Source: Angiostrongylus vasorum
Lineage: Eukaryota > Nematoda > Chromadorea > Rhabditida > Metastrongylidae
Direction: 5' to 3'
DNA: 64,000 bases
Assembly (NCBI GenBank): GCA_018806985.1
Contig: JADANN010000386.1
Coordinates: 310,001 to 374,000, forward strand
Positions 1 to 10,790 of the stretch are shown one piece after another. The first letter of the stretch is position 1; each line of letters starts with the position of its first letter. The translations under genes and the position numbers were made by a program. The notes under the pieces are model-generated. The model was not told the origin of the DNA, made no database searches, and saw only the letters and a program-made list of their open reading frames with translations.

Positions 1-1039
1 GCAAGAATGGAGGAGCGAAACTCAGTAAATGGGCGGCGCATAAATTGAATTAACTGCAGCCGGTTCGCCGTCCGTTTGCGCTTCATTTAACATTCACGAT
101 TTAGCAATCACGACGCTTAATCTCGAGTTTTTTGTTGACTGGACAACGCTCATTTTTTTTGTATGGTCATTATTGCTCCTATAGGTGTCATAGCGTCCAC
201 TACCACGAAACCATTTTAACGCCTATAGGTGTCACTCGTTGCGAGAGTGTTAATGCGCGTTAACGTGTAGAAAACATGATTGTCACCGTGCAGTAAAATA
301 GAATTGTGTACTTTGACTGAACTCAGTTAATTTTCAGGTTTAAGTTTACACAGCACACACGCGCGTTTAAGTCGTTGACCGTCCCTGGCCATTGCGTTGC
401 GTGTTGTGCCGTCAGGTGTGGTTGGGCTTCCTTGAGATTGTTTAGATGGCCAATGCACCAAATGTATTGATTAACCTATGGTAATAATGTAATGAGTTTG
501 CTAAAGCACGTTTTCCAAATTATATTTGGCTATAATATTTTTAACCTATTGGTGATTATTGGGAATGTGATAGCGTAATATTAAATAGTAATTATGTAAA
601 AGTAGGGCTTAGCAATTGGGATTTGCTGGTTTAAATAAGGCGGTAAGATGGAGGTGATGACTACAAAAAATGCTAACCAAAATAATAAGGTAATGACTTC
701 AAGGTCTGTTGAACGCATTCTGAGGTAGGCGTTATTTGGCGTAGCTTCTGAGTTTCGCAGAACCTACATACTGCCAGCCGTCTCAAGAAAGAAAGATGGC
801 CAGTGATGTTGGTCATGCAGAAATTTCATTGGAAATCGATACAGTAGCTTTTGCAGATAAGGTGATGTATGCGGTATGACCAGTATCCAAGCAAGTTGCG
901 TGACGCTCCCCACGCTTGGATGGGGCGGAGAATGTCACAGTCTCTCGCAACCACGGATGCTGCCTTATCCGGTGGTTATGGAGAGATATCGAGGTAGGGA
1001 AAGCACGTGGCTTTGTGTTGAGTAACTAAATAAAGTTAA
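1..1039. other. Unannotated AT-rich DNA with a short direct repeat
   Basis: No supported gene or transposon piece is seen. The only structure noted is a short duplicated phrase, CCTATAGGTGTCA, at about 179-191 and again at about 223-235, each beside a CACT-type motif. This could be a remnant of an unidentified repeat or chance. Confidence 0.4.
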
Positions 1040-1223
1040 AAGCTCTCGCGTTGGCGTTGATCAATCCCTGAGAGATGCGCAGTGCATTCTACTTCATTAA
1101 ACATCGTTGGAGGTTACTGAATGCATATCTGGCCTTTGCAATGACTCGTGGGCTACCGATGTATCGAGCCAGTACTGCTGCCCTCCCACAGAAGTCTGGT
1201 ACCAATTCGTCGACCCCCAGAGG
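1040..1223 (-). repeat. SINE-A copy, 5' head missing
   Basis: Reads on the minus strand as the body and 3' end of the SINE-A family described at 38291-38562. Shared landmarks are the 3' end phrase GATCAACGCC/GAGAGCTTT, the GAATGCAT segment, the GGCCAGATATGCATTCA segment and the CCAGACTTGTCTG segment. The tRNA-like head is absent. The family body ends exactly where a 69-bp hairpin begins. The open frame across this stretch is a by-product of the repeat, not a gene. Confidence 0.8.
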
Positions 1224-1225
1224 TA

Positions 1226-1294
1226 AATTCAGTGGCAATTATAGAGATTGTTTTCTACCATACAGAGAACAATCTCTATAATTGTCACTGAATT
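1226..1294. repeat. Near-perfect 31-bp inverted repeat (hairpin)
   Basis: Left arm 1226-1256 and right arm 1264-1294 are reverse complements with two mismatches, separated by a 7-nt loop (ACCATAC). The outer ends are AATTCAGTG and CACTGAATT. It abuts the truncated SINE-A. It could be a minimal foldback element or a template-switch palindrome made during insertion. Confidence 0.8.
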
Positions 1295-2364
1295 CGCTAA
1301 AATTTGACCAGCCAATATTAAATAATTTAGGGGAGAGCAATTACATTGCTGACGTCCTTCCTAATCAATTCCTCTGTCATTCATGCTTAAATGGAATATA
1401 GATTCATTAGACCTAATAAAATTTCTGGGTACTGGGTTATTCACGCTTTAGCAGCCTATTTGATACTAAATACCCAAACGGATATGTTTCGTGAAGAATT
1501 TCTTACTGTCTGGGAGACTCTTTCCTGCTTACCTGAGCATCGGTGGTTCAGTGGTAGAATGAGGACGTGTTATGTGGCCGATCCAGAACAGTTTCCTCGT
1601 TGATGCTGCGAATAACGTCATCTAGTATCGATGTACCGAATACAAATGCAGTTAGTGTTCACAGCGCTTGATTTTTTTGAAGCCTGATAAGCGGAAATTT
1701 CATTTGTATCACAACGCAAACCTCTAGCTTGGACAATGAGAACATTGAACATTTATAAACATGTAAACAATAAGCTAATAGCCAAATCAAAACGAAGTGG
1801 GTGGATTGATTAATTGAGATTGAGAGCAAATAACACATCATATAACTACATCGAAATTAAAACAATAGAAGATAAGTGGAGCGAAAGCTTAGACTAGAAG
1901 AATGAAAACAGGATGAACACTTTATGGACGTTACAAGCTCGACGTTGCGAGTGACTAAGGGTGTCTATGATTGATGCCACAGGAAAGGAGTGGCTACAAT
2001 TGGCTTAGTATCAGAGTGGTGCATAAATGACGTGGCACAGGTGATTTCACAGTGCAAGAGACCACAAACTCAAATACCTCACATCAAACCTTATTCCTTA
2101 TTGATCATTCAGCCCGAACGATTCGGATGGAACATCGATTTTCAGAATTTTTTTTTGCACAGAATTTCAAGCTTTTGAAGGAAACCTCCGGCAAATACTC
2201 TGGGTGGGCCACAAAACAAAGTATTTTAAAGCACCAGATTTTAGTTGAAATCAAAATTTACGCCTTCATTTTTTTTATTCTACTTAATACCATCACCTCT
2301 ACTGCGGGTACCAGCGGTTCTCATGTTCGAATCATTTCCTCCCATCCATTATTCACGAAGGTTT
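1295..2364. other. Unannotated intergenic DNA
   Basis: Only short open frames with no recognisable domain, splice context or repeat similarity were seen here. Confidence 0.4.
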
Positions 2365-2612
2365 ACCATGGCTTCGGCTGCTGCTCGAGGATTTTCACTT
2401 CATCTTGAATGTCGTAGAATGGTGGTCAAGTCGATTCTCCCTAAAGTCCTGAGATAGCTGCGCTAGAGCGTTCCCACTTAGACTGCAGAGCATGACTTAT
2501 TCCCAGACAAGCGAGGTACCAATTTCTTGACCTCGGATGGATGAGAGGCTTGGTGAACCGGGAAAGAAATAGAACGCGCTCACTGCACATGACGACTGGC
2601 ATCACTATCACC
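2365..2612 (-). repeat. SINE-C copy (tRNA-headed, SINE-A-related)
   Basis: On the minus strand it starts near 2612 with a tRNA-like head (TTGTAGCGCGGTGATAGTGA, a box-A-like segment) and continues into the SINE-A-like segment around the CCAAGCCTCTCATCC phrase. It then enters the SINE-C body (CTATCTCAGGAC, then GTCGACTTG-like and TTCTACGACATTCAAG). The same order is seen at 26271-26525 on the plus strand and in diverged form at 43330-43552. Box B is poorly preserved. Confidence 0.65.
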
Positions 2613-2947
2613 GCGCTACAAGCACCCTACGCAATCAATAATCGATAGACGATGATGGACGGGAAGACGACCCGTGGTGCATCAACACCAACAGCAACGT
2701 TCTGGCAGCCAGGCATCCTTAACGAAGACCCGATAGATTGACATTTTAATATTGTATTGTAACTTCCAAAATATGAATCTTGACAGAAGTTTTAGTTCGC
2801 TTTATCCTACACATAATGTGTCGGCATCTTGCAGCTTGCCCAGACAAAAACTTAAACAAAACCGTCGGAGATAAATTTGTGTTGATGTTTCAATAGAAAG
2901 AGCGACTGCTTGTATGCTCAGGACTTACTGAAAAAAAATGTAAAATT

Positions 2948-3183
2948 AATCGACGAGCAAGATTTGCATGAAAGAGCTACCGCCCGATTTTTTTATCGTA
3001 ATTGAAAAAGTGCTTCTTTCAGACCAACTTAAAAGGCTCGAACTGCGCGAAAATTCCAAAGGCACCTTAATGATCGTGAGTAGCAGAGCGGCATACAATA
3101 TTTTGGTGTTTAAAGACATAGGAAAGAAACGAAGACTTGAAAGCCTCACACCAATTCAGGCGGACTGGTTGACGAGTAAATAA
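2948..3183 (+). CDS. Unrecognised open frame, possible terminal exon
   Basis: An open frame runs from just after a stop at 2947 to a TAA at 3181-3183. The 71 residues after the methionine at 2968 are rich in charged residues and leucine (for example MKELPPDFF near the start and LTPIQADWL near the end). That composition is protein-like, unlike most frames nearby. No canonical T-rich acceptor immediately precedes it, and I recognise no domain. It may be a terminal exon, a pseudogene fragment or a chance frame. Confidence 0.2.
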
Positions 3184-3676
3184 CTAAAAAAGTGTTTAAA
3201 CTCACTATTTTTTTGATTATTACACTTGGTGGTTATTTTCCACGCATCTCGTCCACATCAATATTAGTAACAGTCGTATCACAGATTTTGTTCAGCATGA
3301 AAAATACTGCTCTGAAAAGTTATAGATCGTATGTGCAAAAGTTGTTTATATCTAAGAACTGATCACTTTCAAGCAAACCAAGGCATTGGTAATGAGAAAA
3401 ATCAACAGGAAACCAGCCTTGTTCTTAAATCTACTCGGTGAATTTAGTCGTTGTATATACCTAGCCGTTGCTGTTTACATGATGTTTGCAAACATGAATG
3501 CATGAAAACTGATGTGATCACATTCATTTCCTCGTTGCAATCCTGCTGCAAGAATTAAAATGTAAAGTAAGCGTAAAACGCTGCGCAAAATCTTTTCATC
3601 TTTGTTGCCTACGATTTACTACTGAATCAGCGCTCAAGTCGGATTCAAATGAAAATCGAAGTAGATGTTTATAAAC
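3184..3676. other. Unannotated intergenic DNA
   Basis: AT-rich sequence without recognisable genes or repeats. Confidence 0.4.
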
Positions 3677-3890
3677 AATCTTAACCTTTTTTATTTACTG
3701 TGTACTCTTTTTAATGGCAAGGTATGCTGCGAAATATAACTTCAATGATGCAGAGATATTTGCAAAACTTCTGACCGCAGGTGACCGCGTTAGCCCTCGG
3801 AAAGGGTAATAGCGCGATCGTTCCCCCACCGCAGGCACCTACGGTTCGGAGTTTTGCAAATATCTCAGCGTCATAGGAATTATGTTTAAA
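3677..3890. repeat. SINE-B inverted pair, short form
   Basis: The left part (3677-3782) is the SINE-B 3' region in antisense, beginning with the reverse complement of the AAGGTTAAGATT tail and reaching GATATTTGCAAAAC. The right part (from 3783) is sense SINE-B, from GACCGCGTTAGCC through the box-B-like GATCGTTCCCCC to TTTTGCAAATATCTCAGC. The two parts meet near 3782, forming a short palindrome. This is the same head-to-head design as at 37275-38035. Confidence 0.7.
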
Positions 3891-3934
3891 AACAGTTTTC
3901 ACGAACAAATGTGCGTGCAAACACACCGTCAGAC

Positions 3935-4025
3935 ACACATATGTATATATATGTATGCATGCATACATGCACACATACACCGAACGCACATAACATATAT
4001 AGATGTATACACATGTGCATAAATC
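3935..4025. repeat. Imperfect AT/ATGC low-complexity tract
   Basis: Alternating purine-pyrimidine DNA built from TATATG, TGCATGCATACA and CACATACA words. Frames across it give tyrosine, cysteine and histidine-rich peptides that are artefacts. Confidence 0.7.
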
Positions 4026-4187
4026 GAAAGGCATACACACCAATCAAGGCCAAGGAAGAGGCTTGGCGCGTGACAAAATGTACACTAGTTAAGCGACCTT
4101 TATAGATCTCAACGTGGTGGAGAACGAATGGCAAAACACATTACCACGTGCACGGTTCACTGATAGAACACGTACATGCGTTGTTTT

Positions 4188-5054
4188 CTTGTTTAGCAAT
4201 CGCGAGGCTGTTATACAGCATACATTTACTTCCATAGAAAAACACAATACAATACAACAGTAGCTGACGTTTCGACAGTCTGACCTTCTTCAGAGCCTGA
4301 AATGGTATACTGATATACAATTTACTAAGCCAAACGCTTCAATAACACATACAAAAGACGAGAAACATTATCAACAATTTCTCAAAAAACTCACCGCTTT
4401 CTACGTGACTTCCTATGAGGAAGATTAGAACAGCTGATTATAGTCACATACGGTTGATGACTGCACCACCTACATCAGAAATTGATGAGAAGATACGGAA
4501 CCAGCTCGCGTGTGACCTCTGGGCATTCCACCCTGTTAGTCACTGCAGGGTTCTTGACATTTATCCAAAAACCCTCAAGAAGTTCGTGCGATGGTGTTTT
4601 AGTAGTAAGGTACTAAAACATAAGCTTTTGAAGTGTACTAAAACATGAAGTTTAAAGTCTAGTACTAAATCACCAAGCGCAAACTTCTTGAGGCTTTTTG
4701 GATAAGTGCCAAGAACTCTAGTTTCCCGTTTCTTCTTTTCGATTTCTGACGTGGGGTGGTGCAGTCGTCAACCATATGCGACTATAATCAGCTGTTCTAA
4801 TCTTCCTCATTGGAAGTCACGTAAAAAGCGGTGAGTTTTTCGAAAAGCTGTTGATCATGTAATTCCCATAGAGCTTCTTGTCTTTTTGTACGTGTTATTG
4901 AAGCATTTGGCCTGGTAAATTGCATAATAATGTACCCTTCGAAGCTCTGAAAAGGCAATACTGCCGAAATGTCAGTTACTGTTGTATTGTATTGTGTTTT
5001 TCTATGGAAGTAAATGTACGCTGTGTAACAACTTCGCGATTACTGAACAACGAA
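4188..5054. mobile_element. Foldback (long inverted repeat) element, about 0.87 kb
   Basis: The two halves are reverse complements over about 400 bp each, with the turn near 4640. Outer ends pair GTTTAGCAATCGCGAGGCTG (left) with CGCGATTACTGAAC (right). Inside them ACATTTACTTCCATAG pairs with CTATGGAAGTAAATGT, and TGACGTTTCGACAG pairs with CTGCCGAAATGTCAG. Further in, GAAGATTAGAACAGCTGATTA pairs with the matching segment ending near 4806, and CTCAAGAAGTTCGTGCG with CGCAAACTTCTTGAG. There is no transposase frame, so it is non-autonomous. A fragment of the same family lies at 52510-52690. Confidence 0.85.
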
Positions 5055-5259
5055 ACGACGCATTCATATTGCAGTGTTGAGGTTAATAGAAAGTCGATTC
5101 TGGGAACTGTTACAAAGAACACGTGCAGTTCCAATAGCCATAGGCGAACAACTAAAACAATTTCCTGCAAGTACATCTTGTTGGTCCTTACTAACATTTT
5201 GTTCATGCGTAATGAGGTAACATGATATCATATATTCAACACCTTATTGAGCTGATATG

Positions 5260-5345
5260 GTAGAAGGGAGGTTCTGAAGAAGAAGATGTCAAAACATTAG
5301 CCGAATAAATATTTTTGTAACAACCTTGATTCAGGTCAATAGTCA
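5260..5345. repeat. End of a related inverted-repeat element
   Basis: Contains GGTTCTGAAGAAGAAGATGTCAAAA, then ATTAGCCGAATAAAT, then AACAACCTTGATTC. This is the same order of motifs as the right-hand ends at 5855-5945 and 19390-19482 (GAAGAAGG...CGAAACGTC...AATAAAT...AACAACCT). It is probably a solitary terminus of a foldback/MITE-like family. Confidence 0.5.
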
Positions 5346-5629
5346 AACAGAGTATTGACTATCCATTCCGATGTCCAATGAAAGTCGGTCTTCAAGCTGT
5401 CACATAACACGAAATCAAGTGCACTTCAAGATGACATTACTCGCTCAAGATCTAATTAAGAAGTAAATGTCATGCGAAATGTAAGCATGTTGAAATAAAT
5501 ATTGTAACACAAAGCAACTTCGACATTACTTCATAAAGGAACTTCACTCCCACCTCGGTGAAGAAGAAAGCACTTGGTCACTCTTTCAATAATGTGTAAC
5601 TGGAATAATGTTTGTATAGCGTGTTAACG

Positions 5630-5690
5630 GCGGGTGTAGCGCAGTGGTTAGAAGCGCCCTGCAGTATGCATGGGAACGATCTCCTGAAAT
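5630..5690 (+). repeat. SINE-A tRNA-like head fragment
   Basis: GGGTGTAGCGCAGTGGTTAGA resembles a tRNA D-arm/box A, and GGGAACGATCTCC sits where box B is expected about 35 nt later. The sequence downstream does not follow the SINE-A body well, so this copy is diverged or truncated. Confidence 0.55.
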
Positions 5691-5854
5691 TCCGATTTCC
5701 TGAAAATCTCCGAACCCAACTGAAATACTTACAACAAATAAACGGTAGGTGTTTAAATGAAGCTGTTTCTTATACGAATGCAAATTTACTTGTTAAGTTT
5801 TATCTGCTATGGTTATGAAAGTTTGGTTGAGTAGGTCTCATCTCAATTTGACTC

Positions 5855-5945
5855 CAGGCTTTGAAGAAGGTGAAACCGCCGAAACGTCAGCTATTGTATC
5901 CTAATAAATTCTATAATAACAACCTCGTGTCTGCTTATTGAAGAA
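5855..5945. repeat. End of an inverted-repeat element, CGAAACGTC family
   Basis: GCTTTGAAGAAGGTGAAACCGCCGAAACGTCAGC is followed by AATAAATTCTATAATAACAACCTCGTG, matching the terminal order seen at 5260-5345 and 19390-19482. The partner end was not identified with confidence. Confidence 0.5.
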
Positions 5946-5959
5946 AACCATCGAGCACA

Positions 5960-6181
5960 TGAGATCGACCTTTACACTCTTGGGCCACCAAGCCCTCCTT
6001 CCCTCTAAGTGCAGCAAATTGTCATCATAATTCTCTGGGAGGGTACCACACTGACTCGATACATCGGTAGGCCACCACAAGTCGCTGTGTAGGCCGTATA
6101 TGCATTTAATCACCTCTAACGATGCTTGGTGAAGTCGAATGCACGGCGCATCCCTCGGGGATTGATCAACGCCAAGAACAT
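5960..6181 (+). repeat. SINE-A body, diverged
   Basis: Follows the SINE-A body in order: GGGCCACCAAGCCCTCCTTCC, GACTCGATACATCGGTAGGCC, then GCATTTAATCACCTC, GAAGTCGAATGCACGGCGCA and GATTGATCAACGCC. The head is missing. Confidence 0.75.
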
Positions 6182-6452
6182 CATGCTTTTTTTCATCTAT
6201 GGAGCGCACAAGTTTGCAACTTGCACTTGTCTATTGCACTGACGTTCCGAAAATTTCAAATGCTTGATTCTATGCTTTGTTATATATTAGCCGTAATATA
6301 ACCTCTTGGCAACGAATATTTCAGAACTAGTCATCTATCGTCCCTGAACTAGAAGAAGACCGGTCTACCAACATCAAACACGGTGTCAAATCGCATATTT
6401 TAACTGTTAGTCCCCCTTACCCTTCTTCTTGCTTTAATTTCTCACATTGCAG

Positions 6453-6800
6453 GAAACAAAGCTACATGACAAAAATTCACAAAACCACTTTTCAAGAAGT
6501 TGTTGATCAATTTTCCCCACCATACGCGACAACTTACTTATGCAGATTTCTCGGCCATTTCTGTGAAGAAGACAGACAAGTCGTCGAGGATGATGGACAT
6601 TCATACCATGAGGCTCCGGATCGAGAATTTCGAGAAATGAGCAGGAATTTTTTCACGCCCGAACAATTTCGCTTTGAGCTCCGAGTGAGAGAATTTCTAG
6701 CCCTTAACGCACGTTTCTCTCACTACCTCCCAGTTTACCTTAAAATAAGTGGAAGAATGCCAGAATACTTGCTTACTACATCACAAAAGGATCTCATGCC
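6453..6800 (+). CDS. Probable internal exon of an unrecognised gene, cut by an RTE-A insertion
   Basis: A nematode-type acceptor (CTCACATTGCAG ending at 6452) opens a frame that stays open for about 115 codons. After one leading base it reads KQSYMTKIHKTT and runs through FSPPYATTY, FREMSRNFF and FSHYLPVYLK to the RTE junction. Composition is that of a folded protein and length is unusual for chance in this AT-rich DNA. I do not recognise the family. From about 6787 (GGATCTCATGCCGGTAAGTCG) the DNA aligns with the 5' end of RTE-A as seen on the minus strand near 19150-19120, so the tempting donor at 6800 (GTAAGT) lies inside the transposon, not at a native exon end. The exon is therefore probably truncated. 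No continuation was found after 10115. Confidence 0.4.
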
Positions 6801-9800
6801 GGTAAGTCGCGACGCAACGTTGCGTGCCTCCACATAGCATATTAGAGGTTTATCGCGGAAGAAAAGCGACCTTTGCTTCTCTGAGACACAGATGGATTCA
6901 GGGATGGAGTCTCCGTTTCTGCTAAGCAGATTTGACATATCCCTTCTGTGTTTGCGAAATCATATTCATGCATGCGTTCGAAGATGTGGTTTCGTTGATG
7001 CTGATGCTCTTCTACAGTCAATTCGACTGATAGCATGCAATCAAGTGAATACAAGGCATAAGGGAGGCGGTTAGGAATCGCCTCCAACAAAAAGCTCCAT
7101 GGCTACTCTGGGAGAGACTGGTAATCTACCCGTGACTACACCTAGCCCCTCAGAGCTCACTAAGCTTATCACATGCTAACCACTGTGAAATAAGTGGTAT
7201 TGATTCGCCTGATCCCGAGCTAGATTCTGATACAGAAGCTCTGAGATAGGATGAATATGGAGAAGCCGCTCAAATCTCAGGGCGATGTTAGACTGCCTAA
7301 ATCGTAATTAAATAAAATGATATCAGTGCTTATAATGCACATTCACTTGCATCTTAGCTCTCCATAGAGGACTTGATAATACAGGTAGGAAGGATAGGGT
7401 ACGATGTCGTCTGTCTGTCTGAGGCGAGAAGTCGAAACCATTCAACCTCATTTATGACACTGAAAGATGTTCCTGGGAACATGCGGCAGCAGAGGAGTCA
7501 GCGGCGTCGGCGTTCTCGCTAAAGCGAGTTAGGGCCGTCAACATCGATTCGTTCGAACAAAGAACAATCCGAATTGGACGCCTATTTTCAAGGGTGGTGG
7601 GTCAGTGTCAACCTTGAGAATTTTCGTCGTTTACGCACCGACATCAAATGTGACGAAGACCAAGTCGAAGCTTTCTATATGGATTTGGAGAAGTTTTACA
7701 AAGAAGACAATGCATTCATTAAGGTCGTAATCGGAGAATTTAGCTCTCAGATTGTAAGACCGTCAGAAGAACGTTACATTGAGAACCATAAATTACAATG
7801 GTACGAACAGAGTGGGGGGCTTTCTAAGTTTATTAGGACGAGCAAGTCCATAGTAACTCGCAATTCCAGAAGCGGTTGTCTCAATGCTCGACGTGGGAGT
7901 CTCTTGATGGAGACTGCCACAACGAAATAGACCACATTATAGTAAATCGAAGGATCTTCCTAATAAATGTCACTGTTGTCCCAAACTGTCACACGGAATT
8001 CGGAATTAGCCCACCACCTCCTTCGTGGAGAACTAAATTTTTTTGCGAAAAGCAGATAAAGCTGCAAAAATTTAAACAACGATTCTTCAAAATCACTGTA
8101 AACTGGGGATTATTCAGCTTATTTGTGGGTTCATGAGAACATGCCGTCATTGATACCACACATGAGGAATACGACCGGCTCACAAACATCTTCAGCCTAG
8201 CGCTGTGAAAGCCAAGAGTTCGAAAGTCACCAATAGTCGTCTGCCTCCAGAAACACTCGAGCTAGTACGGTAGAATATCACGAGCTACTGGCAACAGCCA
8301 ATTCACGTCCCAGCTTCCAAGGCAACGCAAACAGGCGATAAAAAGAATATCCAGAAAAAAGCATCAGTTATAGTCGAGGCTGTAGAGGCTGAAAAAAAGC
8401 GTTCACAAACCCACCGGTACTTCACTAATTACAAGAAATTTACCAATTGCAAGACCGAGATGACTGCATTGTGATGGAAGAGTTTCAGCTTCCAGAAAGG
8501 CAATGGAGAGAATCATTCGCGATTACTACCCAGATCTGCTCAATAACCACGTCCGCCTTCCCTCATGTGGAATGAAGGATGGTGGATGTGTCGTACCACC
8601 GGTGCGCCCTTCCGAAATCCAACATGTTATTTCGTCGATGAAAAATCGAACAGAAAGACAGTCAGGGCAGGACGAGAACTGAACACCTGAAGAGCCTTTC
8701 CCCAGTCCTCTTAAAGAAATTGGCTCAGTTTTTCACATGTTACTTGACATGTGAAAAAACTGAGCCAATTTATACTGGGCTTAGTTATTGTTCAAGAAGT
8801 ATGGTCTCCATAATCTCTGCAACTACAGCCCCACCTGTCTACTCTGTCGTCTACAAGCTTTTCACATGAGTTGTCCCAAACAAGATTGACAGAACACTGG
8901 AGGAAGCCTAGCCATGTAAGCGAGCAGGCTTTCGAAAAGATTCAGTGCAATGTGCCAACCACACGATAACAAGACTCACTGAAGTGTCGCGAGAGTTAAC
9001 GAGACCGCTCTGTCTCACTTGCGTCGTAAGGAATGCTTTCGATTCAGATGGGAGTAATGGAAGCCCTTAGACAGCCAAGGCATTCCTACTTAGCATATGA
9101 ACATTCTTCTTAGGCTATGTAAGAATTTCACAACCGAAGTACTGTCATTCTATAATTATCGAAGTCAAAGCATGGGTTAGAAAAGGAGGTACAATTTTTG
9201 TCAAACATATTGACCTCCACACTCGAGAACGTCATACGAACACTGGAAGGAGGCAATGTGGAAGTGAAAACTGATGGTTAGCAATTATATTACCTTCGTT
9301 TTGCTGATGACATCATTCTTATAACACCAAACATTAGCCAAACGGAGTCAAAGCTAGCCGACTTTAACAACACCCGAGGAAAGATTGGTCTTCGACTAAA
9401 TCTTCCAATAACGTTGTTATGAGGAACGCATAGGTTTCGTATAACCTATCACCCTCAATGGCACGAATATCTCTGAGTGCTTTAGCTCCATCTATACAAT
9501 TCGTGAAACCAACAGTATGTACGACTTAACTCCGGAGTTGAGCAGAAGGAAACGAGGTAGGAGCTTCGGAGGCTTTCAAAAGTGTCGTGGATGTATTAAA
9601 TAGAACAAACAACATCCAACTCAGAGCCCATCTTTTCGATTCCGCGATTCTTCCTGCTTTAACTTATGAGTCAAAAACCAGATCGCTGCGTAAGCAGGAG
9701 GAAGGAATACTCAGCGCTTTTGAATGCATAGTCGAAAGGACAGTTCTCGGATTATTCCGTGTCATACAACTGAGGGAAGGGATCCTAAGCTCCGAGCAAC

Positions 9801-10115
9801 GTCAACGATCAAAAATCAAAGACGCCTTTGTATGAGCCGAACCATCCAAGATTATTGGGTCCGACACGCAGTGCGTATGGATGAAAGCTGGTGAATGAGA
9901 TTCACTAGTGGTTTTATTCTTCAGGATGTCCAACGCACTTCATTAAGACAATGGACCCAATGGTTAGAGTTCTCACAAAAACCTTAGAAGAAGGTTATGA
10001 TGCTCAACGAGTCCCAAGATTCGGCGGAACCCACTGGACAATCTTGTGCAAAAGAAGGAAAAGTACAAAGTTTACTGGCTTCCTCTAGAGTTCCTCGATG
10101 GTAAATGATACGGCA
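6787..10115 (+). mobile_element. RTE-A LINE, near full length, heavily decayed
   Basis: RTE LINEs encode one protein, an apurinic-type endonuclease followed by a reverse transcriptase, which nicks DNA and copies element RNA into the nick. This copy aligns from its 5' region (GTCGCGACGC... near 6800, GGGAGGCGG near 7060) to its 3' region (TTCCTCGATGG near 10100) with the minus-strand copy at 15805-19190. Endonuclease pieces are visible: a frame at 7574-7930 with AFYMDLEKFYKED and NHKLQW, and NEIDHIIVNRR near 7920-7955. The reverse transcriptase active-site motif LRFADDIILITPNIS lies near 9295-9345. The frame is broken many times by stops and indels, so it cannot encode a working protein. It inserted beside the exon at 6453. 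Confidence 0.85.
8717..8771. repeat. 24/25-bp hairpin inside the RTE-A reverse transcriptase region
   Basis: AAATTGGCTCAGTTTTTCAC at 8717 pairs with its reverse complement ending at 8771, with a one-base indel and a 6-nt loop at 8741-8746. The equivalent place in the other RTE-A copy encodes part of the fingers region and is not palindromic, so the palindrome arose within this copy. Confidence 0.8.
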
Positions 10116-10169
10116 AGTGATAGAGCTGATACTTACTTGGTTAATTGGATCGCACGCCCTCACTAGTTG

Positions 10170-10790
10170 TGCTGATTACAGCATATTTTCTTTTTCTGCG
10201 CCATAGTCATACATAGTGGTGGCTTGATTCGAGCGTGGCAGCTGGTGGTAGTCTCACACCGTAATCTGTAAAACAACTACAACTTTACAGCTGTTTGAAT
10301 TATTTGCGAACACGTCCATCCAACGTTTACGTGGTCGACCTAGACGACAACTACATCCAGCTGCATCTTCGTTTTTCCTGCAGCTTTTCATGCTAAACTG
10401 TCTTCCGTTCTTCTCATTACATGCATGACGAGTTTTGGTATCAGTGCGTGTTCTCCTAGCTTTCGAAAATGAGGTTGATTTCGAAGACCGAAGCTTTGCA
10501 TTCCGGCTAGATGTTGCGAGTCTCAGTTACATTTCAGACAAGTTCGTTGAAGCGCTCTGTGTTTTGGTGTCCAGTACTCTTGACGTGGTTAAGCTATCTC
10601 TCAGCCCACGTCTCCTCCACATTACAAAGTCCTGGATCGGGGGTTGAGGAACACCAGATTCGTTTGTTGGTCGGTGGCTTTCTTTAATGGCCCGAATGCA
10701 ACCAAAGCTACTCTCCTTCTTCTGCCTAATTCTCACTTAGTGTTATTGTCCATGTCCATTAATAGACTAAAGTGCACGTACGAGATTGTC
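10170..10790 (-). mobile_element. RTE-B LINE, 3' end of the reverse transcriptase frame
   Basis: Minus-strand translation in shifting frames gives landmarks of the C-terminal half of RTE-B: LVAFGPLKKATDQQTN near 10690-10650 (compare WAPFEPLKEVTEQLKD at 32520-32570 on the plus strand), QHLAGM near 10500, HVMRRTEDSLA near 10425-10400, and GRPRKRWMDV near 10340-10310. The landmarks occur in the expected order, but stops and frameshifts separate them. It lies tail-to-tail with the RTE-A copy that ends near 10115. Confidence 0.7.

Noticed and set aside
3711..4134. Cysteine-rich small proteins on the minus strand
   Set aside because: They are translations of SINE-B and an ATGC low-complexity tract.
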